Positions 16,380-24,898 of a stretch of DNA of 64,000 bases are shown here, piece by piece. Position numbers and translations under genes: made by a program. The stretch's first letter is position 1; each line of letters begins with the position of its first letter. The stretch comes from Candidatus Eremiobacterota bacterium (lineage in GTDB: Bacteria > Vulcanimicrobiota > Vulcanimicrobiia > Vulcanimicrobiales > Vulcanimicrobiaceae). The stretch spans positions 2,143,300 to 2,207,299 of the forward strand of contig JAFAYE010000001.1 in NCBI GenBank assembly GCA_019240525.1, read 5' to 3'. The notes below the pieces were generated by a model, which was not told where the DNA came from, made no database searches, and was given only the letters and a program-made list of their open reading frames with translations.

Positions 16380-18346
16380 AACACTTCCACTCCAAATTCA
16401 TTGCGATTGGGCTCGTCGCCGCGTTGGCCGCGTGTAGCGGTGGCGGCTTGCCAAACGGACCGGTCGTGAACTCGCCCGGTCAGGGCTCCGGCGGATCGTC
16501 GCCAAAACTCGTCAACGTCAAGGTGAGCGTCACCGTTCCGTCGGCAGCGCGACAGCGAATTCGGCCTGATTACATTTCGGTCAACACGCGCTCGTTGGTA
16601 ATTCAGTTAGCTTCGGTTGACGGTAAAGGCGTCACCGGGGCCAACCCGGTGACGATCGAGACGGCGCCGCACGCGAAAAACTGCGCTGCCGGTCGCGATG
16701 GTCTCGTCTGCACGGGCATCGCCTCGGGATCGCCGGGTCAAGACGTCTTTGCAGTCACGACCTACGAGGCGGCCGGCGCGACGGGCGCAGTTCTCTCGGT
16801 CGGAACAGTGCAGGCGAACATAGCCCCCAGCGGCGGCGGCGTGCCGATAACCAATCAGCTTTCGCTCGCTCTGGCCGGCGTCATTGCGTCGCTCGAGCTT
16901 TCACTCACACCGAACGCCGCGAAGCGCGGCGCGCCGGCAACCTCACAAGTATCGCTCCAGGCGTTTGACGCAAGCGGCGCGCAAATCGTCGGTCCCAGCG
17001 ACTTTGAATCCCCGATTACGCTCGCCGTACAGGGCGACACGGAGAATGCTTTTGCCCTGCGTGCCGCTGGCCGTTCCGGGCCGACGCTCAGCATCGGGAG
17101 ACCGACTTCGAACATCACGTTGCGATACGACGGCAATGCGCAGGCGGCATCGGTAACCATTGCAGCGACCGTCGACGGACCATCGATCAGCGCGAGCGCG
17201 AACTTTACGCTGCGCGGCAAGACCCCTCCGCCTCCGATCGGCACGATCTACGCCCTTAACTTCGGTTCGTCTGCCGGTCTCGGCGCGACGGTGACCGAGT
17301 ACGACGGTAAAGCCAGCGGCGATGCCGCGCCCGAGCGCACGCTCGAACTTAGCTCTAAACTCTACGCGCGCAGTATAGCCGTTGACGCGCAGGGTGACCT
17401 TTTCGTGGGTTACTTCGATAACGAGTTTGGTTTCTCGCCCTCGAGTGGAGCGCCCGACAAAGGCAATGAGATCGCGGTCTTCGCCCCGGACGCCGAAGGC
17501 AATGCCTCGCCCGTCGCCGTCATTACGGCCGACAAGACTAGCAAGACGACGATCTTTCCCGCGTATCTGGCCTTCGACCCATCGGGGAATCTCGTCACTT
17601 ACGGCGCGAGCGCGGTAGACGGCAATGCCGGCAACAACGCGGTTCTTACCTATTCGGCGGAAAGCGAGGGCGCGACCGCGCCGCTCGATGCATTTGGTTT
17701 TGTTTCGCCGACGCTCTTCTACGCCGGTCCGACCGGGCTCGCTATCGACGGCAGCGGAAACTTCTACGTGAACGGAGCGTTGCATACGTCGCTCGGACCG
17801 GACGACGGACTCTTCGTCGCGCCGGCGTCCGACGCCGACAATCCCGCTGTGAATCCGTCGCGCACCATTCCGTGGGACTCGACAACGCGACTCGAGCTCG
17901 GTCTCACCACCGACGTTGCGTTGGATTCGAGTGGCGAGATATTTATCGGCACGACGACGACGCAGGGCAGCGGAAGTTCCACCTCATGTCAGGCCCATGC
18001 CAACGTCTATTCCGCGGGAGCGTCGGGGGGCGTTACCGACGTTCCGCCCTTGCGTTCGCTCACGCTGACCGGCGTTTTTACGCAGAATCCTGAGTGCAAC
18101 TCGTCGCGCGATCCACTGACGCCATACTTTCCCTCGATCGAACTCTACGGTTCCACCCTCTTCGTTGCTGACGATTTCAACAACGCTATCGATGCGTTCC
18201 AATCGTCAGCGCACGGAGTGGTCGAGCCGCACCTGAAGATCGCGGGGGACGCAACGGGGCTGAATGCGCCCGTTGCGCTAGTCATCACATCGCTTTCCGG
18301 ACGGGAGCGGTCCGGGATCATTCCTAGAGCCCACTTTCGCCAATAA
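16376..18346 (+). CDS. Lipoprotein with C-terminal NHL-like beta-propeller
   Basis: 656 residues from ATG 16376 (ATGA overlap with the gene before). The lipobox LAAC puts the lipidated Cys at 20. Residues about 45-280 form a beta-sandwich-rich region with the pattern of surface Ig-like domains. From about residue 285 there are propeller repeats of the type SIAVDAQGDLFVGYF, YLAFDPSGNLVTYG, GLAIDGSGNFYVNG and DVALDSSGEIFIGT, as in NHL or SMP-30-like domains. Function is unknown; propellers of this type bind ligands or proteins at the cell surface. The next gene, a PstS-like lipoprotein, starts 11 nt later. Confidence 0.75.
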   Translation: MKHFHSKFIAIGLVAALAACSGGGLPNGPVVNSPGQGSGGSSPKLVNVKVSVTVPSAARQRIRPDYISVNTRSLVIQLASVDGKGVTGANPVTIETAPHAKNCAAGRDGLVCTGIASGSPGQDVFAVTTYEAAGATGAVLSVGTVQANIAPSGGGVPITNQLSLALAGVIASLELSLTPNAAKRGAPATSQVSLQAFDASGAQIVGPSDFESPITLAVQGDTENAFALRAAGRSGPTLSIGRPTSNITLRYDGNAQAASVTIAATVDGPSISASANFTLRGKTPPPPIGTIYALNFGSSAGLGATVTEYDGKASGDAAPERTLELSSKLYARSIAVDAQGDLFVGYFDNEFGFSPSSGAPDKGNEIAVFAPDAEGNASPVAVITADKTSKTTIFPAYLAFDPSGNLVTYGASAVDGNAGNNAVLTYSAESEGATAPLDAFGFVSPTLFYAGPTGLAIDGSGNFYVNGALHTSLGPDDGLFVAPASDADNPAVNPSRTIPWDSTTRLELGLTTDVALDSSGEIFIGTTTTQGSGSSTSCQAHANVYSAGASGGVTDVPPLRSLTLTGVFTQNPECNSSRDPLTPYFPSIELYGSTLFVADDFNNAIDAFQSSAHGVVEPHLKIAGDATGLNAPVALVITSLSGRERSGIIPRAHFRQ

Positions 18347-18357
18347 GGAAAACGATA

Positions 18358-19821
18358 ATGAGAAGACTCCTCGCTCCGCTGGTTTTTGCCGGCGTTCCTG
18401 CGATGTTGCTTAGCGCGTGCAACGGTAGCGGTGCCGGTTCGGGCATTGCCGCGATTCCGAGTGGTGCCGCGACATCGGCGCATCACTCGCGACTGCATCA
18501 CAACGATAACGGTCCACAAGATCTGCACGCCGGCGGCGCCGACATCCCGGCATACGCGTATAACTTAGGAAATCAGCCCGTCGGATATTACAATAACCCC
18601 CAGGCGCCGCCGGGTGAGGGCTCACTCCTCTACGCGGCACCGACCCAGGGCACCGTCTACTACTGCCTTACGAGCAGCACCGACGGCCGCCATGCCTTTG
18701 AGGGTTACGAAGACTCAGGATATCCGCCAACGGGGCCGTGCGCCGCATTAGGCGACGCGGCAACCGGTTTTGGCGGACGCCAGGATCCGCTCGACTTCGT
18801 CGGAACGGCCGTCGCGCTCGCGTCGACGGAATGCTGCGGCTCGTCGACGCCATATGCGCAAAATCGTCTACAAGGCACCGTGACGTGGGGACAACCGTTC
18901 GAATTCCCGCAAATCGGCGGCAATATTGTCTACGGGTATCGTCCGCAAGACTTCAAGGCCAACGTTAGCGAGATCAAGCTTTCGACGTGGAGCTATTGCG
19001 CTATCGCCAACGGAACGGTAAGCGATTGGAACGATCCGGCGATTACGGCAGACAACGGCAAATCGGTTACCGGTGGCGCCTCCGAAACCATCACCTTTTA
19101 CTTCCGTCAGGATAGCGCCGGAACCACGAATAACTTCACAAATCACCTGAACACCGTTTGCAACCAAACGTGGGGGGCGCCCTATAACCAGTATCCTTAT
19201 CAAGGATCGGCGCGCAGCGCGGCGTGGACCTTCGGAGTCAGCAGCACGTGGCCCGGTCCCGGTTCGTCGGGGGATCCCAATCAAAACTTCGTCGGTGAAA
19301 ACGGCGATCCGGGAATCCTTGCCGGAGTTCAATCGACGAAGTACTCAACGGGTTACGTCGCCGGGGCTTACGTCAAGGCGGCCAATCCAAAAGTTTCGCA
19401 AGCATACTTACAAAACGGCATGAAGGGCAAGAACCCGATCTTCATCAATCCGACGAATTCCGCCACCCTCGCCAAAGCGTTTGCGAAAGTGACCGCGGCG
19501 AATATCACGTATGGCGGCGGCAGCGACGGCAATCCGCTGGGCTCAAGCACGCCCTGGTGCCAGCTCTACATACCGAACTCGTATTACGTCAACCCGCCCA
19601 AAGGGAGCTATCCCATCGTCGACGTTAGTTACTTGCTCTTCTACGGGCAAAACAACGGCGTCCACGTGCCGGACAAGACCGCCTTGATCAAGTTCCTCGT
19701 TTCGGCGCAGGCCAACACGATCATCAAGAAACTGGAATACGCGCCCCTCTCGTCCTCGGTCGAAAGTGCAGTCGTGAGCGCACTCAACGGCAACGGCAGT
19801 CAGGCTGCGTGTCTCCAGTAG
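18358..19821 (+). CDS. PstS-like substrate-binding lipoprotein
   Basis: 487 residues with AAGGAAA before the ATG and a lipobox ending at Cys21. After a Cys- and His-containing N-terminal insert, the protein shows the PstS/PBP-like pattern: IANGTVSDWNDPAIT, then FRQDSAGTTNNFTNHL (the Ser-Gly-Thr-Thr-like anion-binding segment, here Ala-Gly-Thr-Thr), and later KYSTGYVAGAY in place of the usual SIGYV motif. PstS proteins bind phosphate for an ABC importer, but no pstC/A/B is present. Instead a TonB-dependent receptor follows in the same operon. It is longer than classical PstS (about 350 residues). The ligand may be phosphate or another oxyanion. Confidence 0.72.
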   Translation: MRRLLAPLVFAGVPAMLLSACNGSGAGSGIAAIPSGAATSAHHSRLHHNDNGPQDLHAGGADIPAYAYNLGNQPVGYYNNPQAPPGEGSLLYAAPTQGTVYYCLTSSTDGRHAFEGYEDSGYPPTGPCAALGDAATGFGGRQDPLDFVGTAVALASTECCGSSTPYAQNRLQGTVTWGQPFEFPQIGGNIVYGYRPQDFKANVSEIKLSTWSYCAIANGTVSDWNDPAITADNGKSVTGGASETITFYFRQDSAGTTNNFTNHLNTVCNQTWGAPYNQYPYQGSARSAAWTFGVSSTWPGPGSSGDPNQNFVGENGDPGILAGVQSTKYSTGYVAGAYVKAANPKVSQAYLQNGMKGKNPIFINPTNSATLAKAFAKVTAANITYGGGSDGNPLGSSTPWCQLYIPNSYYVNPPKGSYPIVDVSYLLFYGQNNGVHVPDKTALIKFLVSAQANTIIKKLEYAPLSSSVESAVVSALNGNGSQAACLQ

Positions 19822-19842
19822 TAACCTCGGTAATATAACGTC

Positions 19843-19872
19843 GGTGCGCGCCGCCGCAATGCGGCGCGCGCC
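19843..19872 (+). repeat. Strong intercistronic hairpin
   Basis: GGTGCGCGCCGC (19843-19854) pairs with GCGGCGCGCGCC (19861-19872), 12 bp with one G-U pair, over a CGCAAT loop. It lies between the PstS-like and DUF4397-like genes, the only sizeable gap (76 nt) in the operon. It is followed by CCTTTC rather than a T run. It probably protects or partly terminates the upstream message so that the first four genes are expressed more than the rest. Confidence 0.6.
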
Positions 19873-19897
19873 CCTTTCAAAAATTCCGCTAGCGTTT

Positions 19898-20665
19898 ATG
19901 AAGGACGTATGGATGACTTCGTGTTCTCTGTCAGGTCTTTGCGCGCTCGTTTCGCTCGTAGCGCTGACCGGCTGTAACGGATCGAGCTCGGCTTCGAGCT
20001 CGAATCCCTCACTCCCAACGAGCGCGCGCGTGCGATTCGTGGACGGCGCCCCTTCGCTCGAAGCGTTAATCAATGGCGCGCCGCAGGATATCGGCGCGGC
20101 GTACCTTCAGGCGGGAGGCGAAACCGTCGCCTCTACCTTCCAATACGGAGCGATGACGGCGTTCTTAGCGGTCAATGCCGGCACGCTCTCGCTGGTCGCA
20201 CGCGATACACTCGGCTATCAGGTTGGTCCACTGAAAAGCAGTCCGCTGGCCGGCGGAAAGCAGTACACCTTGGTCGTTGTGGGCGTCTACCCGCACTATA
20301 GAGTGCTCACGTTCGATGAGCCGTCCGCTGGCGGTGCCGCCATCTCGCTGTATGAGGCCTCTACGACGGTCGCGAACGCCGGTTTCGGCCGTTTTCGCGC
20401 ATCGACCCACTCGCAATTTCAAACGCTCGGAAACGCAGCTTTCGGGACCGTGACGACGGCGTCGTTGGGGAAGAGTGTCTCCGACGTCGGTGGTTACGTC
20501 GGTCCGGCGAACGCTCCAATCGGTACGCAGACTCCGTCGCAGATCGACGGTTTCGACGCGCGCAACGTACTGCCGTTTTACAACAGCGCGCGCCTCTCAC
20601 TCTTTCTTTTTGACGCTAAGCCAAGCAGCGGTCTCGGACCGGTCTTCGGGAGCCTCGATCGATGA
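19898..20665 (+). CDS. DUF4397-like lipoprotein
   Basis: 255 residues from ATG 19898; ATG 19913 with AAGGA 7 nt upstream is an equally possible start. The signal peptide ends with VALTGC, the lipidated Cys being 26. The mature part starts ARVRFVDGAPSLEALINGAP, followed by repeated short strands with GTLSLVARDTLGY and YTLVVVG. This resembles DUF4397 domains, secreted beta-sandwich repeats with no established function. The match is by pattern only. Its stop overlaps the next ATG (ATGA), within the TonB-receptor operon. Confidence 0.68.
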   Translation: MKDVWMTSCSLSGLCALVSLVALTGCNGSSSASSSNPSLPTSARVRFVDGAPSLEALINGAPQDIGAAYLQAGGETVASTFQYGAMTAFLAVNAGTLSLVARDTLGYQVGPLKSSPLAGGKQYTLVVVGVYPHYRVLTFDEPSAGGAAISLYEASTTVANAGFGRFRASTHSQFQTLGNAAFGTVTTASLGKSVSDVGGYVGPANAPIGTQTPSQIDGFDARNVLPFYNSARLSLFLFDAKPSSGLGPVFGSLDR

Positions 20666-21750
20666 AGTTTTTTAACGTAAAGTTTTCCAATCCGTTCGTC
20701 GCGCTGGTCGGCATTGCGATCGCCACCGCGATCAGCGGCTGCGTCGCGGCCGCGCCGTCGTCGCAATCTTTTTCGCCGCCCGCCGAGCCTACCGCGACGC
20801 CGGCGGCCAACACGCTGTACGTCGATCACGCCGGTACGCTCTTTGTTTACCGCCTGCCGCTCTCGTCGGCTTCCAAGCCGGTGCGAACCTTGACGGAATG
20901 GCCTGGACTCGGTCTGCCGCCCGTCATCGCAGCCGATCAGTTCGGCAACGTCGCCGTCGCGAGTACGACGGCAATTCGGTTCTTTTCCGCGCCAATCGTA
21001 TCGCTGGCTCCGGCGCGTGCCAAGTTGACGCTCAAGCTGACCCCGGCGATCACGGAAGTCGGCGATTCAGGCGCCGACCTGGTCGACATGGAGTACGATC
21101 CCAACGAAAATCTCTGGTTGCTCAATAACCTCGGCGCACTGATCACCGAGCTCCGTTCGCCGATCTCGAAATCGAGCACGGCTGCGGTCTCCATCGGTTT
21201 TGGAGCGCCCGGTTCGAAGACTGCCGGCTTTACGACCTTGGTGCAAGCGCGCTTCGACGTCAATGCGGCCCTCTACGTCTATGCAAGCTCGTCGTTGCGC
21301 TCACGCATCTTCAAGATCAGCTTTCCATATGCACGACCGCCGAGCGATATGGGACTCGACTTGGCGCAGGCCGATTTTATCGACTCGAGCCAATGGCCGC
21401 CTACTGCTCCTAACGCGCCGACGCTGCTCTTAGGTCAATACTTCGGGCCGCTGCGCTCCCCGACGCCGGGCTCGCCCCCGTCGCCACCGGTCGATGCGGC
21501 CGCGCAGTTCGCGCAGCCATTCAATCCGTCGCAGGGGCGCTTCCCGTCGGAGCATATTTCGACCATCCTCGGTGCGCTTATCGCCGATCCGTATCGCGCG
21601 AGTTTTTATGCGCTCGACGCTTCGAGCGGAAGCCTTGAGGTTTTCGGTCTGCCGATGCAAGGCGGCGAAAAACCGAAGATCACGCTTCCTTGTCTGGGCA
21701 CCGCCGGCATTTGCGATGAGAAAGGTGAACATGTCTTCCTGGCACCGTAA
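20662..21750 (+). CDS. Lipoprotein, beta-propeller-like, unknown function
   Basis: 362 residues with a signal peptide ending in the lipobox ISGC (Cys27). The mature part begins with a Pro/Thr linker (PPAEPTATPAANT) and then strands such as TLYVDHAGTLFVYRLP, VIAADQFGNVAVAST and DMEYDPNENLWLLNN. These look like degenerate NHL/propeller blades and recall the 16376-18346 protein. A Pro-rich insert (SPTPGSPPSPP) is near residue 275. I assign no specific function. It overlaps the receptor gene by 20 nt at its 3' end and the DUF4397-like gene at its 5' end, so it is probably produced together with the receptor as a surface partner. Confidence 0.7.
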   Translation: MKFFNVKFSNPFVALVGIAIATAISGCVAAAPSSQSFSPPAEPTATPAANTLYVDHAGTLFVYRLPLSSASKPVRTLTEWPGLGLPPVIAADQFGNVAVASTTAIRFFSAPIVSLAPARAKLTLKLTPAITEVGDSGADLVDMEYDPNENLWLLNNLGALITELRSPISKSSTAAVSIGFGAPGSKTAGFTTLVQARFDVNAALYVYASSSLRSRIFKISFPYARPPSDMGLDLAQADFIDSSQWPPTAPNAPTLLLGQYFGPLRSPTPGSPPSPPVDAAAQFAQPFNPSQGRFPSEHISTILGALIADPYRASFYALDASSGSLEVFGLPMQGGEKPKITLPCLGTAGICDEKGEHVFLAP

Positions 21751-24700
21751 GGCGGTTATCGTCTTCGTTTGCTGCCTCGCGTTCTCGATGGCTAAAGCCA
21801 TCGCTGAAACGGGCGGTCTGGTTTCGGGCGCCGTCACCGACGATCGTACTCACGCACCGATTGCGGGTGCGCAGGTGATCGTCAAGGCGCCAAGCGGCAC
21901 GTACCGTACGATCAGCGATTCAAAAGGGAACTTTCGCTTCCTGAGCGTGCTGCCCGATACATACTCGCTCTCCGTAACGCGCACGGGGTATCTGCCGTAT
22001 TCGACGACCGTGGTCGTGCTCAACGGGTCGCAGCAGAACGTCAGCGTTACGCTCTCCAAGACGCTCAAGATTATTGCCAGCACGCACGCGAGGTCGTCTG
22101 GCAGTGCTTTTCAACGCGGCATGACCATCGATACATACACCGTGACCGGCTCGCAAATCCAAACGGTCATGGGCAAGAGTTTCAACGCGAACGAAGAGGA
22201 TTTGCTTCGCAGCATTCCTAGCGTCACCATCGACAAGACCGGTACGGTTTCGATCCGCGGCGGCTTTGCCTTCGAAGCGGCGTACGAGTTTGAGGGAATC
22301 GACTACACGACGCCGTCGGTAAACTTGCAGAATACACTGCAAAACATCGGCAATTTCAATCTGCTCAACGGCGTCGGCAGCGTGCAATTGATTCCCGGAG
22401 CGGGCGACGCCACCCATGGCGACACCGGCACCGGGTTGATTCTGTTTACGGCGAAAAACGGCACCTACCCGACCTATCTGCACGTCGACACCGAGGCGCT
22501 GATGTACCCCTACCTGCACCAGCTCGGCCTGGAGTGGGGTTGGGCGTTGCCGTCGCAACGACTCTCGAACTACGCTGGTTTCATCGGCGTGCGCCGCGCC
22601 TTTCAGTATGGCATCCCCGGCACGGCCGCTAACACACTGGGAACCCTGGGAACCAACGCGGCGACCCTGGGGAGCACCATCGATCCGAACCTCGTCTATT
22701 ACGCGCCGCAGTTTCTAAAGTCGAACGACTTCGTCGATAACCTGATTTACCGTTTCGGTTCCAATGAAAACCAGCGCCTGCAGTTCTTTATTCAAAGTCA
22801 GGCGATTACGCAGACGCTCGATTACGGCGGCTTCCAGTACCTGCCGTACATTTCCGGCGGTACGACCTCGGGTAAGTGCGCACCCTATCCCATCATCGGT
22901 CCCAGCGGCCCCGTCAACTCGCTCCAGCAGAATTTCGCCTGCAACAATCTGATCCCACTCTTTCCGGGCCAGCCCAATACGTATGCATTCGTATCGCAAC
23001 CCGACGAGCTACAGAGCCCCTTCTTAGCGTATAAGCTCGAATACGACGCCAATATCAGCGCATCGACCTTGCTGACCACGCGCTATTTCCGCACGTACAG
23101 CGAGCAGTCGCAGATCATGCCGGCGCAGGGCATCTTCGCGCAACCCTACGGCGGCACTCGGACGGCGGGTCAGATTGACGGCACGACGCAGATTGGCACC
23201 AAGAACACGCTCAAATACGGCACGATCTACGAGTACGTCGTTCCGTACGGCAATCGCTATGACTTCACGTCGTACACGGCGTTCACAACGCCGCCGTATA
23301 TCGTGACCTATGGGATAACACATCCATTGATGCCGCTGCCGTTGCCGTATACCTACCAGGGCTTGCTCCCGAACAATAATCCCTATGCCCAGGCTGGCCT
23401 TGAGCAAGATTTCTTCTCGCCGGCGTTTTGCGCTCAGCTCAACCTTCACAACGGTTGCGGTTATCTGAGCGCGTGGTTTCCGGGCGGCGTGCGATTTCCG
23501 TTCGAGGAAGACGTTGCGACCGTCGCTCAGCAGCAGTACGGCACCTACGTACAAGACACGATCGACATGAGCGCTCGCTGGAAGGCGGAGGCGGGCATTC
23601 GGCTCGACGGCTACAACTTTCAAATTCCCACGCAGGCCGGCGCGCCTGCCTCGATCCCCGCCGCCGAGCATCAGCGGCTCTACGAGCCGCATTTCGATAC
23701 GTCGTACTCGCCTGATTCACGCGATACGTTTCGCTTGGGTTTCGGGCACACGCTGGCAATGCCGCTCCCCAGCCTCTTGGGTGCCGATGTGAGCCGCGTT
23801 CCATATGACGCCTTTGATGGAATCCCGTCGTACGACAACTCGACTGGAAAAGCGGCCACCTACTGCGGACCGCACGCGGATTCGCTCTGCAGCAGTTACG
23901 CGGACCAGTTGTACTGGCTCACACGCGATTATCGCTTCGGCAGTTCGACGCTCGAGGCGCCGCTGGTCGGCGCGACTTTTACGAACGTCGATCTTTCCTG
24001 GGCGCACGAATTTCATGACGGCTCGGCAATGAAAATCACGCCGTTTTACCGGCGGGGTTACAACGTGATCGAGCAAACCGCCCAAGTCATCGGATTCAAC
24101 TATCAGACGGGCGCACCAGTCTATGGCGACGTTCAATACTCCAACCTCGGCATTCAAAAAGCCGAGGGGATTGAAACGCTCTACACGCGCGAACTTCCGC
24201 TCGGCATATCGATGCAGATCGGCGCAACGTACATCAGCCAGTTCGGAAACGAACCGCCCGGAGCGTTCTTGCAGCCGGCGGCGCTCGCCGTCGGCGAAGT
24301 CTATCGCTCGCCCGATCTCTCACCGTTTCAGCTCAACGCGGCGTTCAACTGGAAGAACGATAAGTGGCGGATCAATCCCGTCATTTACGCGAATTCCGGC
24401 TATCCGTATGGCGCCGGTTACTACACCGCCGTCTATTGCAACGGCATTCCGGTCATCGTTCCCAATACGAGCCTCTCGGTCATCTACTCGCAGACCCCGG
24501 GCTACATCGATCCCCTCGATCCTGGAACCTGCACCAAGCCGAATATTGCTGCCACGCGCGGCATCTCGGAAGGCGGTTTGCCCGGTGGCTTCTATACCAC
24601 GCCGCGGGTGGACGCCAACTTGACCGTTGAGTATCGTCCGCCGACGCGCAGTATCGCCCAATCGGTCTTCGGCCTTCAAGTCGTGAACTTATTTAACGAG

Positions 24701-24898
24701 CTCTATAACGTCCCGGTCATCAACGGCTGCTACGGCTCACCGGTGACCACGGGTCTCTCCAGCGGCACTGCGCCGTGCAGTTATGGCTCGGCACCTTATG
24801 CCCCGCCCGATCTCTCCGCGCACTCGAGCGCGCCCTATTTGACATATCCCAACGAGGCCCCGATTTCATTTCGCTTCTACTATCAGGTGACACTATGA
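21731..24898 (+). CDS. TonB-dependent outer-membrane receptor with N-terminal carboxypeptidase-regulatory-like domain
   Basis: 1055 residues from ATG 21731, supported by AAAGGTG at 21721-21727. A signal peptide is followed by GLVSGAVTDDRTHAPIAGAQVIV through about residue 105, a carboxypeptidase-regulatory-like (PF13620) domain. A plug domain with LLRSIPSVTIDKTGTVSIRGG follows, then a long Tyr/Pro-rich beta-barrel ending in FRFYYQVTL. The architecture resembles CarboxypepD_reg/Oar-type and SusC-type receptors, which import large substrates in exchange for proton-motive energy delivered by TonB-ExbBD; those genes are not here. The substrate is unknown. The PstS-like, DUF4397-like and propeller lipoproteins in the same operon may be its surface or periplasmic partners. 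Confidence 0.88.
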   Translation: MSSWHRKAVIVFVCCLAFSMAKAIAETGGLVSGAVTDDRTHAPIAGAQVIVKAPSGTYRTISDSKGNFRFLSVLPDTYSLSVTRTGYLPYSTTVVVLNGSQQNVSVTLSKTLKIIASTHARSSGSAFQRGMTIDTYTVTGSQIQTVMGKSFNANEEDLLRSIPSVTIDKTGTVSIRGGFAFEAAYEFEGIDYTTPSVNLQNTLQNIGNFNLLNGVGSVQLIPGAGDATHGDTGTGLILFTAKNGTYPTYLHVDTEALMYPYLHQLGLEWGWALPSQRLSNYAGFIGVRRAFQYGIPGTAANTLGTLGTNAATLGSTIDPNLVYYAPQFLKSNDFVDNLIYRFGSNENQRLQFFIQSQAITQTLDYGGFQYLPYISGGTTSGKCAPYPIIGPSGPVNSLQQNFACNNLIPLFPGQPNTYAFVSQPDELQSPFLAYKLEYDANISASTLLTTRYFRTYSEQSQIMPAQGIFAQPYGGTRTAGQIDGTTQIGTKNTLKYGTIYEYVVPYGNRYDFTSYTAFTTPPYIVTYGITHPLMPLPLPYTYQGLLPNNNPYAQAGLEQDFFSPAFCAQLNLHNGCGYLSAWFPGGVRFPFEEDVATVAQQQYGTYVQDTIDMSARWKAEAGIRLDGYNFQIPTQAGAPASIPAAEHQRLYEPHFDTSYSPDSRDTFRLGFGHTLAMPLPSLLGADVSRVPYDAFDGIPSYDNSTGKAATYCGPHADSLCSSYADQLYWLTRDYRFGSSTLEAPLVGATFTNVDLSWAHEFHDGSAMKITPFYRRGYNVIEQTAQVIGFNYQTGAPVYGDVQYSNLGIQKAEGIETLYTRELPLGISMQIGATYISQFGNEPPGAFLQPAALAVGEVYRSPDLSPFQLNAAFNWKNDKWRINPVIYANSGYPYGAGYYTAVYCNGIPVIVPNTSLSVIYSQTPGYIDPLDPGTCTKPNIAATRGISEGGLPGGFYTTPRVDANLTVEYRPPTRSIAQSVFGLQVVNLFNELYNVPVINGCYGSPVTTGLSSGTAPCSYGSAPYAPPDLSAHSSAPYLTYPNEAPISFRFYYQVTL

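Noticed and set aside
16943-17785. 280-residue minus-strand ORF within the propeller lipoprotein gene
   Set aside because: Shadow of a gene with signal peptide, lipobox and propeller repeats on the plus strand.
18868-19332. Minus-strand ORF within the PstS-like gene
   Set aside because: The plus strand has signal peptide and PstS motifs; the antisense frame is a shadow.
21494-21730. Extended start of the TonB-dependent receptor
   Set aside because: This part is the previous lipoprotein gene in another frame; the ribosome-binding site and signal peptide indicate ATG 21731.
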